This document shows, piece after piece, positions 8,632-16,500 of a stretch of DNA of 57,301 bases. The translations under genes and the position numbers were made by a program. Location of the stretch: the NCBI GenBank assembly GCA_903921785.1, contig CAIXRH010000038.1:1-57301 (forward strand), in the 5' to 3' direction. Below the pieces are notes generated by a model. It saw only the letters and a list, made by a program, of their open reading frames with translations. It was not told the DNA's origin and ran no database searches. This DNA is from an uncultured Pseudomonadota bacterium. GTDB taxonomy: Bacteria; Myxococcota_A; UBA796; SXON01. Positions within the stretch are counted from its first letter, which is position 1; each line of letters begins with the position of its first letter.

Positions 8632-9447
8632 CTACACCATGTCCGCGAATCTACGGCGGTTGTGCGCGAAGACGCTCGCGCCGATCACCAACGCCAGGCC
8701 GGCCGCGAGGAACGCGTAGATCACCGAGCTCATCGCCGTGGGGAGGCGGTGACCCAGGAGCAGATTCTGGTAGATCCCGATGTACTGGGCCATGGGGTTC
8801 GGGTACAGCAGCAGGAAGAACTTCCGTGGGTACAACCCGGGCGGGTAGACGACGGGGGTGATGAACATCCCGATCATCAACGCGGCGTTCACCCAGTGAC
8901 CGACATCGCGGAAGTACACATTGAGCACCGACAGCAGCATCCCTGCGCCGAGGCAGAAGAGCGACTGGGCGAGGAGGAAGACGGGGAGAAGCAGCGCGTG
9001 CCACGTGAGCCCGTCGCCGATGAGCACGCAGGCCACCAGGAGCACCGCAGTGCGAAACAGCTGGTTGATCACCGCTGACGCCACCATCTGCGCGGGGAGC
9101 ACCACCGCCGGGAAGTTCACCTTGCGGATCATGTGCCCGTGGGTGGTGATCGCGGTGGTCGCGCGGGTGATGCCGTCGGCGAAGCCGTTCCAGGCCACCA
9201 TCCCGCAGAGCAGGTAGAGCACGTACTGGCCGGTGGTCTGTCCGGCGTGGAAGCGTACGTCGAGCAGCACGTAGAAGACGAAGGTGTAGGTGGCGATCTC
9301 CAGGACCGGGTTCACGATGGTCCAGAAGAAGCCGATCGAGCTGCCGAGGTAGCGCACCTTCAGATCATTGGCCGTGAGCGCCCAGAAGAGCCGCCGGGCC
9401 TCCCAGAGGGCCCGCAGCTCGCTCCTGGCGCTGACCTCAGCGGCCAA
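8632..9447 (-). CDS. ABC-2 type polysaccharide/lipid export permease
   Basis: 271-residue inner-membrane permease with six predicted helices, in the Wzm/TagG/KpsM group: amphipathic N-terminus (NDLKVRYLGSSIGFFW), then the NPVLEIATYTFVFYVLL segment and a conserved YPNPMAQYIGIYQ loop. It would export a glycolipid or polysaccharide together with a Wzt-like ATPase, but no ATPase gene is present in this window. The start is a TTG whose coding region overlaps the 3' end of the FadL gene by 11 bp, indicating translational coupling to an outer-membrane porin. Confidence 0.88.
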   Translation of the reverse strand: MAAEVSARSELRALWEARRLFWALTANDLKVRYLGSSIGFFWTIVNPVLEIATYTFVFYVLLDVRFHAGQTTGQYVLYLLCGMVAWNGFADGITRATTAITTHGHMIRKVNFPAVVLPAQMVASAVINQLFRTAVLLVACVLIGDGLTWHALLLPVFLLAQSLFCLGAGMLLSVLNVYFRDVGHWVNAALMIGMFITPVVYPPGLYPRKFFLLLYPNPMAQYIGIYQNLLLGHRLPTAMSSVIYAFLAAGLALVIGASVFAHNRRRFADMV

Positions 9448-10846
9448 CCGGGGCCCCGAACTGCCAGCCGAGCCCGAGCCCCGCCACCCACGCGCTGCTG
9501 AGGTAGGTGCCGTTGCCGATGGTGCGCCCGGCGCCCGCGGTCGTTCGGTAGTCGTCCTGGTAGTCTACGTCGAGCGCGGTCTGGGCGTACGAGGAGGTGG
9601 TGACGGTGCGGTCGGCGAAGCCGGTGTAGAGGCCGCTCGCGTCGATCACCAGGTGTTTCCCGGCGTGTACGGTGAGGCCGAGGCTGCCGCCGAGCTTGTC
9701 GGCGTCCACCACGGAGGCGTTGGCCATGGCGTCGGGGGTGGCGCCGGTCTCGCCGTAGACGCCCGCGCGTACGTCGAGCCAGGGCGTCGCCGCCACCTCG
9801 CCGCCGAGGCGTACGCTCCAGCTGTCTTGGAACCCGGTCGCCAGCTCCACGTCGTCGGTGACGAGGATGTCCTTCCCGAGGAGCGGGCCGTCGGGGAGGG
9901 TCTCCAGGGCGAGGTCGAGATCGGTGACGCGGAGCGAGCGGGTCTCGGACCAGCCGGTCCACGTCCCGTCGAGCTCCAGCTCGACGCGCTCGCCGATCTT
10001 CGCTTCGGCGCCCGCGCGCACAGTCCACGGGAGGTCGACGACGACGGTGGCGTCTTTGTCGGTGAAGCTCGCCTGGGTGAGCACCGGACGGACCGTCTGG
10101 TTGTCCTCACTGATCGTGCTGGTGACGCTGCCGGCGGCTTCGAAGTGGACGCCTGGCTGCGCGGACGCCCCGATCGTCAGCCACGTTGCCGGGCGGACGA
10201 GCACGCCGAAGTTCCCGGTGACCCGCGCCAGGTCGGCGGCCGTGATCGCCAGCCCCACGTCGTCGCTCGGGTTGTCTGACCCGCAGGACTCCGGCTCATC
10301 CACGTTGCACAGCGTGCCGACCAGCGACTCTTTCACCGAGAGGGTGGTGTACTGGAGGCTCCCGCCGATGACGAGCCAGGGGGTGATCTGCTGGGAGACG
10401 CTGGGCCCCGCGTAGAGCTGCCGGACCTGCGCGGACACCAGGGCGTACCGTTGGGCGCCCTCGGCAGGCCAGGCGTAGTCGGATCCCGTGGGCACGGAGA
10501 GCCCGATGGCGACGGTGGTGTGGGCGAGCGCAGGGTGAAGCCCGCCAAGCCGGAACACGACGCCCCCGGCGGGCTCCAGCACCGGGTCGGCGCTGGTCAC
10601 CGCCCGGCCGAACGGCTCGGTGCCAAGGATGTCCTCGCGGTCGAACGCGGCGGACTGGCTGGCCGCCCACAGGTCGAGCTTCACCTGCCCGCCGGGCACG
10701 TTGTCGAGCGCCGCGGGGTTGTACCATTGCGCCGACACATCGTCCGCACCGGCCACGAACGCGCCCGCTCGCCCCTGGGCGCGAACCCCGGAGTCGACGA
10801 GCGTGTAGGCGGCGGCCGCCGCGGCGTGGACGAGCGCGAGGATCAA
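9437..10846 (-). CDS. FadL/OMPP1-family outer-membrane transporter
   Basis: 469-residue beta-barrel of the FadL family, which moves fatty acids and other hydrophobic compounds across the outer membrane. Evidence: the N-terminal plug signature DDVSAQWYNPAAL after the signal peptide (ILALVHAAAAAA), alternating beta-strand pattern throughout, and a C-terminal aromatic strand (GLGLGWQFG). Start is TTG 10846, one base after the stop of the upstream lipoprotein gene (TAG-G-TTG); its 3' end overlaps the ABC permease. A calcium- or disulfide-type loop (CNVDEPESC) occurs near residue 190. Confidence 0.88.
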   Translation of the reverse strand: MILALVHAAAAAAYTLVDSGVRAQGRAGAFVAGADDVSAQWYNPAALDNVPGGQVKLDLWAASQSAAFDREDILGTEPFGRAVTSADPVLEPAGGVVFRLGGLHPALAHTTVAIGLSVPTGSDYAWPAEGAQRYALVSAQVRQLYAGPSVSQQITPWLVIGGSLQYTTLSVKESLVGTLCNVDEPESCGSDNPSDDVGLAITAADLARVTGNFGVLVRPATWLTIGASAQPGVHFEAAGSVTSTISEDNQTVRPVLTQASFTDKDATVVVDLPWTVRAGAEAKIGERVELELDGTWTGWSETRSLRVTDLDLALETLPDGPLLGKDILVTDDVELATGFQDSWSVRLGGEVAATPWLDVRAGVYGETGATPDAMANASVVDADKLGGSLGLTVHAGKHLVIDASGLYTGFADRTVTTSSYAQTALDVDYQDDYRTTAGAGRTIGNGTYLSSAWVAGLGLGWQFGAPVGR

Positions 10847-10847
10847 C

Positions 10848-11585
10848 CTACAGGCCGGCCGGCTGGCCGGCGTCCTCGGTCCACTGCGCGTCTTCCCCGG
10901 CGAAGTCGGTGAGCTGCCCGGTGATGTCGTAGCTGTAGCCGCAGTTGGACTCGACCGTCAGCGCGCAGGAGGCGCTGTCGCAGTCGTAGATGTCGCGGGA
11001 GTTGCTCGCCGCGTAGTCGACGCCGCTGCCGTCGGTGAGCACGAGGTAGGTGCCGACCGGCGCTTCGCCGTGCTCGCCCACGTAGGCGGCGGCCTCCTCC
11101 GACCAGGTGTCCGACTCGTCCCACTTCTCGCGGGCGGTGGATTCGTCGCTGTAGGTGCCCGTGAAGGTGTCGGTGTTGAAGGTGCCCTTCACCCGACGGG
11201 TGTCCGCGTTCTCCCAGTGGTGGAGGTAGTCGTAGCCGGTGGCGTGCACCGACTCGTCGTCTCCGTCTTCGCTGCCGGTCCACGCGAAGGTCCACGTGCC
11301 GTCGTCGGCGTGGCTCCCGGGGTACGCGGAGGCCCCGACGATGAGCATGGCGCCCTGCCCGCTCTCTTCCACCCGGCCGAAGAACAGCGTGGGGCTGGTG
11401 GAGGTGCTGCTGGTCTGACTCCAGCTCTCGTCGGTGGTGGTGGCCACGACCGGCGTGTGCGCGCCAGTGAGATTGTGGCTCACCTCGGTGGTGCACTCCT
11501 CGCCCGTCGCGGGGGTGACGGCCAGCGTGAACGCCCAGGTGCCCCACGGCGTGGTGGCGCATCCGATCAACAGGGGGAGGAGCAT
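10848..11585 (-). CDS. lipoprotein of unknown function
   Basis: 245 residues beginning MLLPLLIGC; Cys9 is the presumed lipidation site. An in-frame TAG four codons upstream of the ATG means this start cannot be moved upstream, so the very short uncharged signal sequence is real. The mature protein is rich in Thr, Ser, Asp and Trp, with a C-terminal Cys cluster (CDSASC). No domain recognised. It is the first gene of a coupled set with FadL and the ABC permease. A TAGGAT hexamer ends 6 nt before the ATG. Confidence 0.8.
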   Translation of the reverse strand: MLLPLLIGCATTPWGTWAFTLAVTPATGEECTTEVSHNLTGAHTPVVATTTDESWSQTSSTSTSPTLFFGRVEESGQGAMLIVGASAYPGSHADDGTWTFAWTGSEDGDDESVHATGYDYLHHWENADTRRVKGTFNTDTFTGTYSDESTAREKWDESDTWSEEAAAYVGEHGEAPVGTYLVLTDGSGVDYAASNSRDIYDCDSASCALTVESNCGYSYDITGQLTDFAGEDAQWTEDAGQPAGL

Positions 11586-11620
11586 GCCCCCATCCTAACC
11601 TGACCGGTTACCTCGCGGGG
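11586..11620. promoter_or_regulatory. 35-bp divergent promoter region with -10-like boxes next to both starts
   Basis: Only 35 bp separate the ATG of the minus-strand lipoprotein from the ATG of tryptophan dioxygenase. Minus strand: TAGGAT (11597-11592) then 6 nt to ATG. Plus strand: TACCTC (11609-11614) then 6 nt to ATG. That spacing would place transcription starts at or near the start codons. No -35 consensus is visible. Confidence 0.5.
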
Positions 11621-12694
11621 ATGCCCGCACCGACCTATTGGGACTACCTGAACCTCCCGAAGCTCCTCGACTGCCAGGGAGGCCTCGATGGCACCCCCTC
11701 GGCGGATGAGCTGCACTTCATCATCGTGCACCAGACGTACGAGCTGTGGTTCAAGCTCATCCTGAGCCAGCTGCGCCTCGCCCGCGATCACCTCGCGGCG
11801 CCGCGTCTGCCGGAGGAGCGGGTCCCCTTCGTGGTGCACCACCTCGGCCGGGTCAACGCGATCCTCCGGTTGATGGTCGATCAATTCGTCGTGATGGAGA
11901 CGCTGCCGCCGCAGGACTTCCTCGACTTCCGGGACAAGCTGTTGCCGTCCAGCGGCTTCCAGAGCTACCAGCTGCGCGAGTTCGAGATCCTCCTCGGGCT
12001 CACCCCGGAGCGCCGCATCAAGTACGCGGGCACCGATCCCATCGAGCACATCCGCAGCCAGGCGCACTCCGAGAGCGGCCGTGCAGTGGCCGCGCGGTTG
12101 AGCGCCACGATGGAGGAGGTGAGCCTCCGGGACGCGCTGCTGAGCTGGCTGGTGCGCGCGCCGATCATGGGCTCGACGCCCGACTCTCCCGGCGACGCCG
12201 AGGTGGTGGACCAGTTCCTCCACGACTACTTCGCCCGGGTCCAGGCCGATCAGCACGCCACCGGCGACAAGCTCGTCCACGTGCTCGACGGCGCGGACGA
12301 GGACAAGATCCGCGCCCGCATCGAAGCCTCGCTCGCCGGCGTACGGAGCTTCCTCCTCCCGGATGGCGTCTCGGCGCGCCGCGCCGTGGCGGCATTGGTG
12401 TTCATCGAGAGCTACCGCCACCTCCCGCTGCTCGCGTTCCCGCGTCTGCTGCTGGACACGGCGGTGGAGCTTGAGGAGCAGGTGCTGTTGTTCCGCCACC
12501 GGCACGCCCGCATGGCGGAGCGGACCATCGGCCGTCGGGTCGGCAGCGGCGGCAGCTCGGGTGTGGAGTACCTCGATCAGACGCTCGCCTACCGGGTCTT
12601 CCCCGAGCTCTGGAACGTCCGCTCGTGCCTCTTGCCCCGGGAAAAGCTGCCGCCGCTGGTCGGCGAGGCCAACTACCGGTTCGCGCAAGACTGA
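11621..12694 (+). CDS. kynA: tryptophan 2,3-dioxygenase
   Basis: 357-residue heme enzyme that opens the indole ring of L-tryptophan to N-formylkynurenine, the first step of the kynurenine pathway. Hallmarks: YWDYLNLPKLLDCQ at the N-terminus, DELHFIIVHQTYELWFK substrate-site helix, FRHRHARM with the probable proximal heme ligand His295, and the GSGGSSG loop that closes over the amino-acid substrate. Longer than some bacterial enzymes (about 280-300 residues) because of extra helices around residues 190-245. No other kynurenine gene is adjacent; a kynurenine-aminotransferase-like gene lies about 39 kb away. Start ATG 11621 follows a -10-like box by 6 nt. Confidence 0.96.
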   Translation: MPAPTYWDYLNLPKLLDCQGGLDGTPSADELHFIIVHQTYELWFKLILSQLRLARDHLAAPRLPEERVPFVVHHLGRVNAILRLMVDQFVVMETLPPQDFLDFRDKLLPSSGFQSYQLREFEILLGLTPERRIKYAGTDPIEHIRSQAHSESGRAVAARLSATMEEVSLRDALLSWLVRAPIMGSTPDSPGDAEVVDQFLHDYFARVQADQHATGDKLVHVLDGADEDKIRARIEASLAGVRSFLLPDGVSARRAVAALVFIESYRHLPLLAFPRLLLDTAVELEEQVLLFRHRHARMAERTIGRRVGSGGSSGVEYLDQTLAYRVFPELWNVRSCLLPREKLPPLVGEANYRFAQD

Positions 12695-12731
12695 CCGGTC
12701 GGCCCGACGCTCCGCCGGACCCGCACCCGGC

Positions 12732-13268
12732 TCAACCCCCGAATCGTTCCTGGAGGAACGTCAGGTAGTTCCGAGTGGTCGGTCCGTCGTTCCACTTCTT
12801 CGCCGAGCGCGCCAGTCGCGCGAAGATGGCGGTGAACTCGGCTTCGGAGAGGGCGGCCCTCCCCAGGAGCAGCGCAGCGGCCTGCCACACGGCGTCGTGG
12901 AGCGCGTGCTCACTCCGCCCGTCGGGACGGCGCCGGAGGGTGCCATACACATCCTCCATCTCCCGGTCGGTGGGCACGCGGTTGGCCCGGGCGTAGCCGA
13001 GGAGCGTTTGTTCTACCGAGTAGAACGCAGGTACATACTGCGGAGGGTACTCTTCGAGGTCCGGGGGTGGGGTCGTTCCCCGGAAAAGCCCGCGCAGCGA
13101 GGGCACCACCCAGACCGCCGTCTGCTCCCCGCAGACGAGGAACACGCTCTCCCGAGGGGGGCGTGGCCCGCCCGCCGGGGCCAGGGGAATCCCCACCCCG
13201 AGGCGTTCAGGGTCCATCCCCGCGGTGGTGACGATCGACTCGAGGGAAGGATGGAGTTCGCGGAGCAT
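12732..13268 (-). CDS. hypothetical protein, 178 aa
   Basis: Start fixed at ATG 13268 by a strong GGGAGG ribosome site 3 nt upstream; the same frame runs on much further upstream, but only as antisense of the alpha-2-macroglobulin gene. Soluble, no signal peptide. The N-terminal half has beta strands (SVFLVCGEQTAVWVV), the C-terminal half is helical and Arg/Ala-rich, ending NYLTFLQERFGG. No family recognised. It converges with kynA (37 bp between stops). Confidence 0.72.
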   Translation of the reverse strand: MLRELHPSLESIVTTAGMDPERLGVGIPLAPAGGPRPPRESVFLVCGEQTAVWVVPSLRGLFRGTTPPPDLEEYPPQYVPAFYSVEQTLLGYARANRVPTDREMEDVYGTLRRRPDGRSEHALHDAVWQAAALLLGRAALSEAEFTAIFARLARSAKKWNDGPTTRNYLTFLQERFGG

Positions 13269-13300
13269 CCGCCTCCCTATTCGTCCGGTGCCAGCGCGGC

Positions 13301-13365
13301 CCGCCCCGCCATTCTCACCGCGGCGGCTCCACGACCGCCGACCGGTCCGGGTTGGCAGGTCGGTG
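13301..13365 (+). repeat. dispersed intergenic repeat, copy c
   Basis: Core CGCCATTCTCACCG followed by GGCGGCTCCACGACCGCCG, whose CGGCGG and CCGCCG arms form a perfect 6-bp stem around an 8-nt loop. It sits in the 234-bp region between the divergent hypothetical gene (start 13268) and the alpha-2-macroglobulin gene (start 13503). Matches copies a, b and d. Confidence 0.6.
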
Positions 13366-13502
13366 TCGTGCCACGGCCCGTGGACGCCCTCATCTACGAT
13401 CCGTAGCATCGCGCTATCGTCCGATTGCGAAGGGCCGCTTCGGAGGTGCTTGCGGTTGGCCCGGGGCTTGCTATCCCCCGGCACGCCTCCACGGACGCCG
13501 TC

Positions 13503-16500
13503 ATGTACGCTCCTCGCCTCCGGCTCTTCCCGCTCCTCCTCGCCTGTGCCCTCGTCGCCGCTCCGGGTTGCCACGGGAGCTCTGCCCCTGCCACCGCTGA
13601 GCTCGCCGCCGCGCCGACGGACCTGGTCGCCGCCCACACCTCGGGAACCATCTCCCGAAAGTCTCCGTTCGAGGTTCACTTCGTGCGGGACGTGGTCGAG
13701 GAGTCGGTGGTCGGGCAGCCGCTGGTCGCCGGCGACACGGTGTTTCGCCTCACGCCGGCCGTGGAGGGTGAGCTGAGCTGGACGAGCCGCTCCGTGCTCA
13801 CCTTCCGCCCCAAGGTGGACCTTGTCGCGGGGACCACGTACACCGCCCACGTCGACCTCAAGACGCTCCTGCCCAACGAGGCCACCGCCACGCCGTTCGA
13901 CCTGCAGGTGGAGGTGGTCAAGCCCGACTTCACGTCCAAGAGCGTGGGCTTGGAGGCCGACGGCGACGCGGTGCACCAGATCTACGCCGGCAAGCTCCAA
14001 CTCGCCGACGTGGAGGAGGTCGCGAAGGTAGAGCGGATGGTCACGGCGAAGCACGGCGCCGACGCGCTGACCGTGAGCTGGACGCACGATCCAGACGGCA
14101 CCGGGCACGAGTTCGTGGTGCACGGAATCCAGCGCGTGGAGGACGGTTCGCAGCTCGATCTGACCATCGACGGCGCCCCGATCGGCGTCGACCGCTCCGA
14201 TGCGGACACGGTCACCGTGCCGGGGCTCAACCAGTTCCTCGTCTCCTCGGTCCGCGCGGAGACCTCGGGAGAACGCTACATCGAGGTGCGCTTCTCCGAT
14301 CCGCTCCAGGAGCGCCAGGACCTCGCGGGGCTCATCCGCGTGGAGGGGCGCAACGACATCCAGATGCAGCGGGAAGGCAGCGTGGTCCGCCTGTATTCGG
14401 CGAGCGGCTGGGCAGATGCCGAGACCGTGGTCATCACCGGCGTTCGCAACATGTCCGGCTACGCGTTGAAGGAGACCAGCACCACGCAGGTGAGCTTCGC
14501 GCCGATGAAGCCCTCCGTGGTGTTCCCGACGGGCGGCGTGGTGCTTCCGAGCAACGCCACGCTCACGATTCCGCTGGATGTGACCAACGTCAAGGCGATC
14601 GACGTGGAGGCCACCGAGGTCTACGAAGCCAACGTCCCCCAGTTCCTTCAGGTCAACAACCTCGACGGGAACAACGAGCTCAAGCGTGTCGGCAAGGTGA
14701 TCTGGAGCCAGCATGTGGAGATTCCCGGTGGCGAAGGGGCGTACAACCGCACCCAGCACATCGGACTCGACGTCAGCGCGCTCGTGAAGGCGCACCCCGC
14801 TGGTCTGTACCGCCTCGCCGTCCACTTCAAGCGCGCCGACATCCTCCTCGATTGCCCGGCCCAGACCTGGGTTGACGCCGAGGGTGGCGAGCGCGACTGG
14901 GACGACGGCGGCAGCGACAAGAGCTTCTGGGACTACTTCGAGGGCAGCGAGTCGGGTGGCGAAGACTCCTGGGACGCCTGGGAGCACCGGGACGACCCCT
15001 GCCGTCGTGCGTACTACCTCCCGACGTACGACCACGACATCGGGGCGTACAAGAACGTGATCGTCTCCGATCTCGGCCTCATCGCGAAGCAGGGTGCGGA
15101 TGGAGAGCTCGTCGTCGTCGCCACGGACCTCACTCGGGCCACGCCGGTGTCCTCCGCCGGCATCGAGGTGCTGGACTACCAGCTCCAGACGATGGCGAAG
15201 GGCCAGACGATGGCGGATGGCACCGTCCACCTCGACATCGGCACGACGACGCGGCCGTTCGCGCTCGTCGCCCACCACGGGGAGCAGACCGGCTGGTTGC
15301 GCCTGGACAAGGGCAGCGCGCTGTCTACCTCCCAGTTCGATGTCGGCGGCGCCGCGCTCACCCACGGCCTGGAGGGGTACCTCTACGGGGAACGCGGGAT
15401 CTGGCGTCCGGGCGACGACATCTACCTCACGTTCGTGCTGCACGACACCACCGGCAAGCTCCCGGCCAAGCACCCCGCGGACTTCGAGCTGGTCAACGCC
15501 CTCGGGCAGACGGTGGAGCGGCGCACGATCACCGATCCGGTCGACGGGTTCTACCGCATCACCACCCGCACCTCCGGCGACGCGCCGACCGGCAACTACA
15601 CCGCCCGCGTGAAGGTCGGCGGGGCGACGTTCGAGAAGACGCTGCGCATCGAGACGGTGGTGCCGAACCGCCTGAAGATCGCGATGGACGTCCATGACGT
15701 CACGTCGAGCGACCTCGCGCTCAAGTCCACGCTGGAGGCGCGCTGGCTCCACGGGGCGCTCTCCCCAGGCTTCAACGCGGACGTCGAGCTAAGCCTCGCC
15801 CCGAAGGCCACCACGTTCGCGAAGTACACCGACTACGCCTTCGACGACCCGCTCGCCGCGTTCGCCTACGAGCCGGTGAAGCTCTGGGAGGGCACCCTCG
15901 ACGACCAGGGTAAGGCGGAGTTGGACGCCGAGATTCCTGCGCCCGAGGGCTCACCGGGCCTGCTCAGCGGCACCCTCCACACCCGCGTTTTCGAGCCGTC
16001 CGGCGCCTTCTCGGCAGACGAGGCCCAGGTCACGGTTTCTCCGTATCCCCGCTACGTCGGCGTGCAGCTCGAGAAGGGCGACGCCGCGCGCGGCATGCTC
16101 CTCACCGACACGCCGCACGAAGCCAAGATCGTGCTGGTGGACGAGAAGGGCAACCCGGTGGCGGACGGCGACGTGGAGGTGAGCCTCTACAAAATCGAGT
16201 GGCGCTGGTGGTGGGAGAAGGGCTCCGAGAACCTCGCGGAGTACGCGCAGTCCCGCAGCCTGGTGCCGCTGCAGACCGGCAAGGTGCACGTGAAGAACGG
16301 CACGGCGACCTGGAAGTTCGAGGTCCACTTCCCGGACTGGGGCCGCTACATGGTGGTGGCCAAGGACGAGAATGGCGCTCATCGAACCGGCAAGATCGTC
16401 TACATCGACTGGCCGGGCTGGGCCGGCCGCGCCCGCGCCGATCAGCCCGGCGGGGCCTCCGTGCTCTCCGTGAGCTCGGACGTGAAGAAGCAGGAGGTCG

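Noticed and set aside
13269-15752. Upstream continuation of the minus-strand 178-aa gene giving a 1006-codon frame
   Set aside because: The extension is exactly antisense to the alpha-2-macroglobulin gene, and a strong ribosome site defines the shorter start at 13268.
16369-16380. GAGAATGGCG as a reverse-oriented copy of the dispersed intergenic repeat
   Set aside because: It lies inside the alpha-2-macroglobulin coding sequence and lacks the flanking bases of the repeat.
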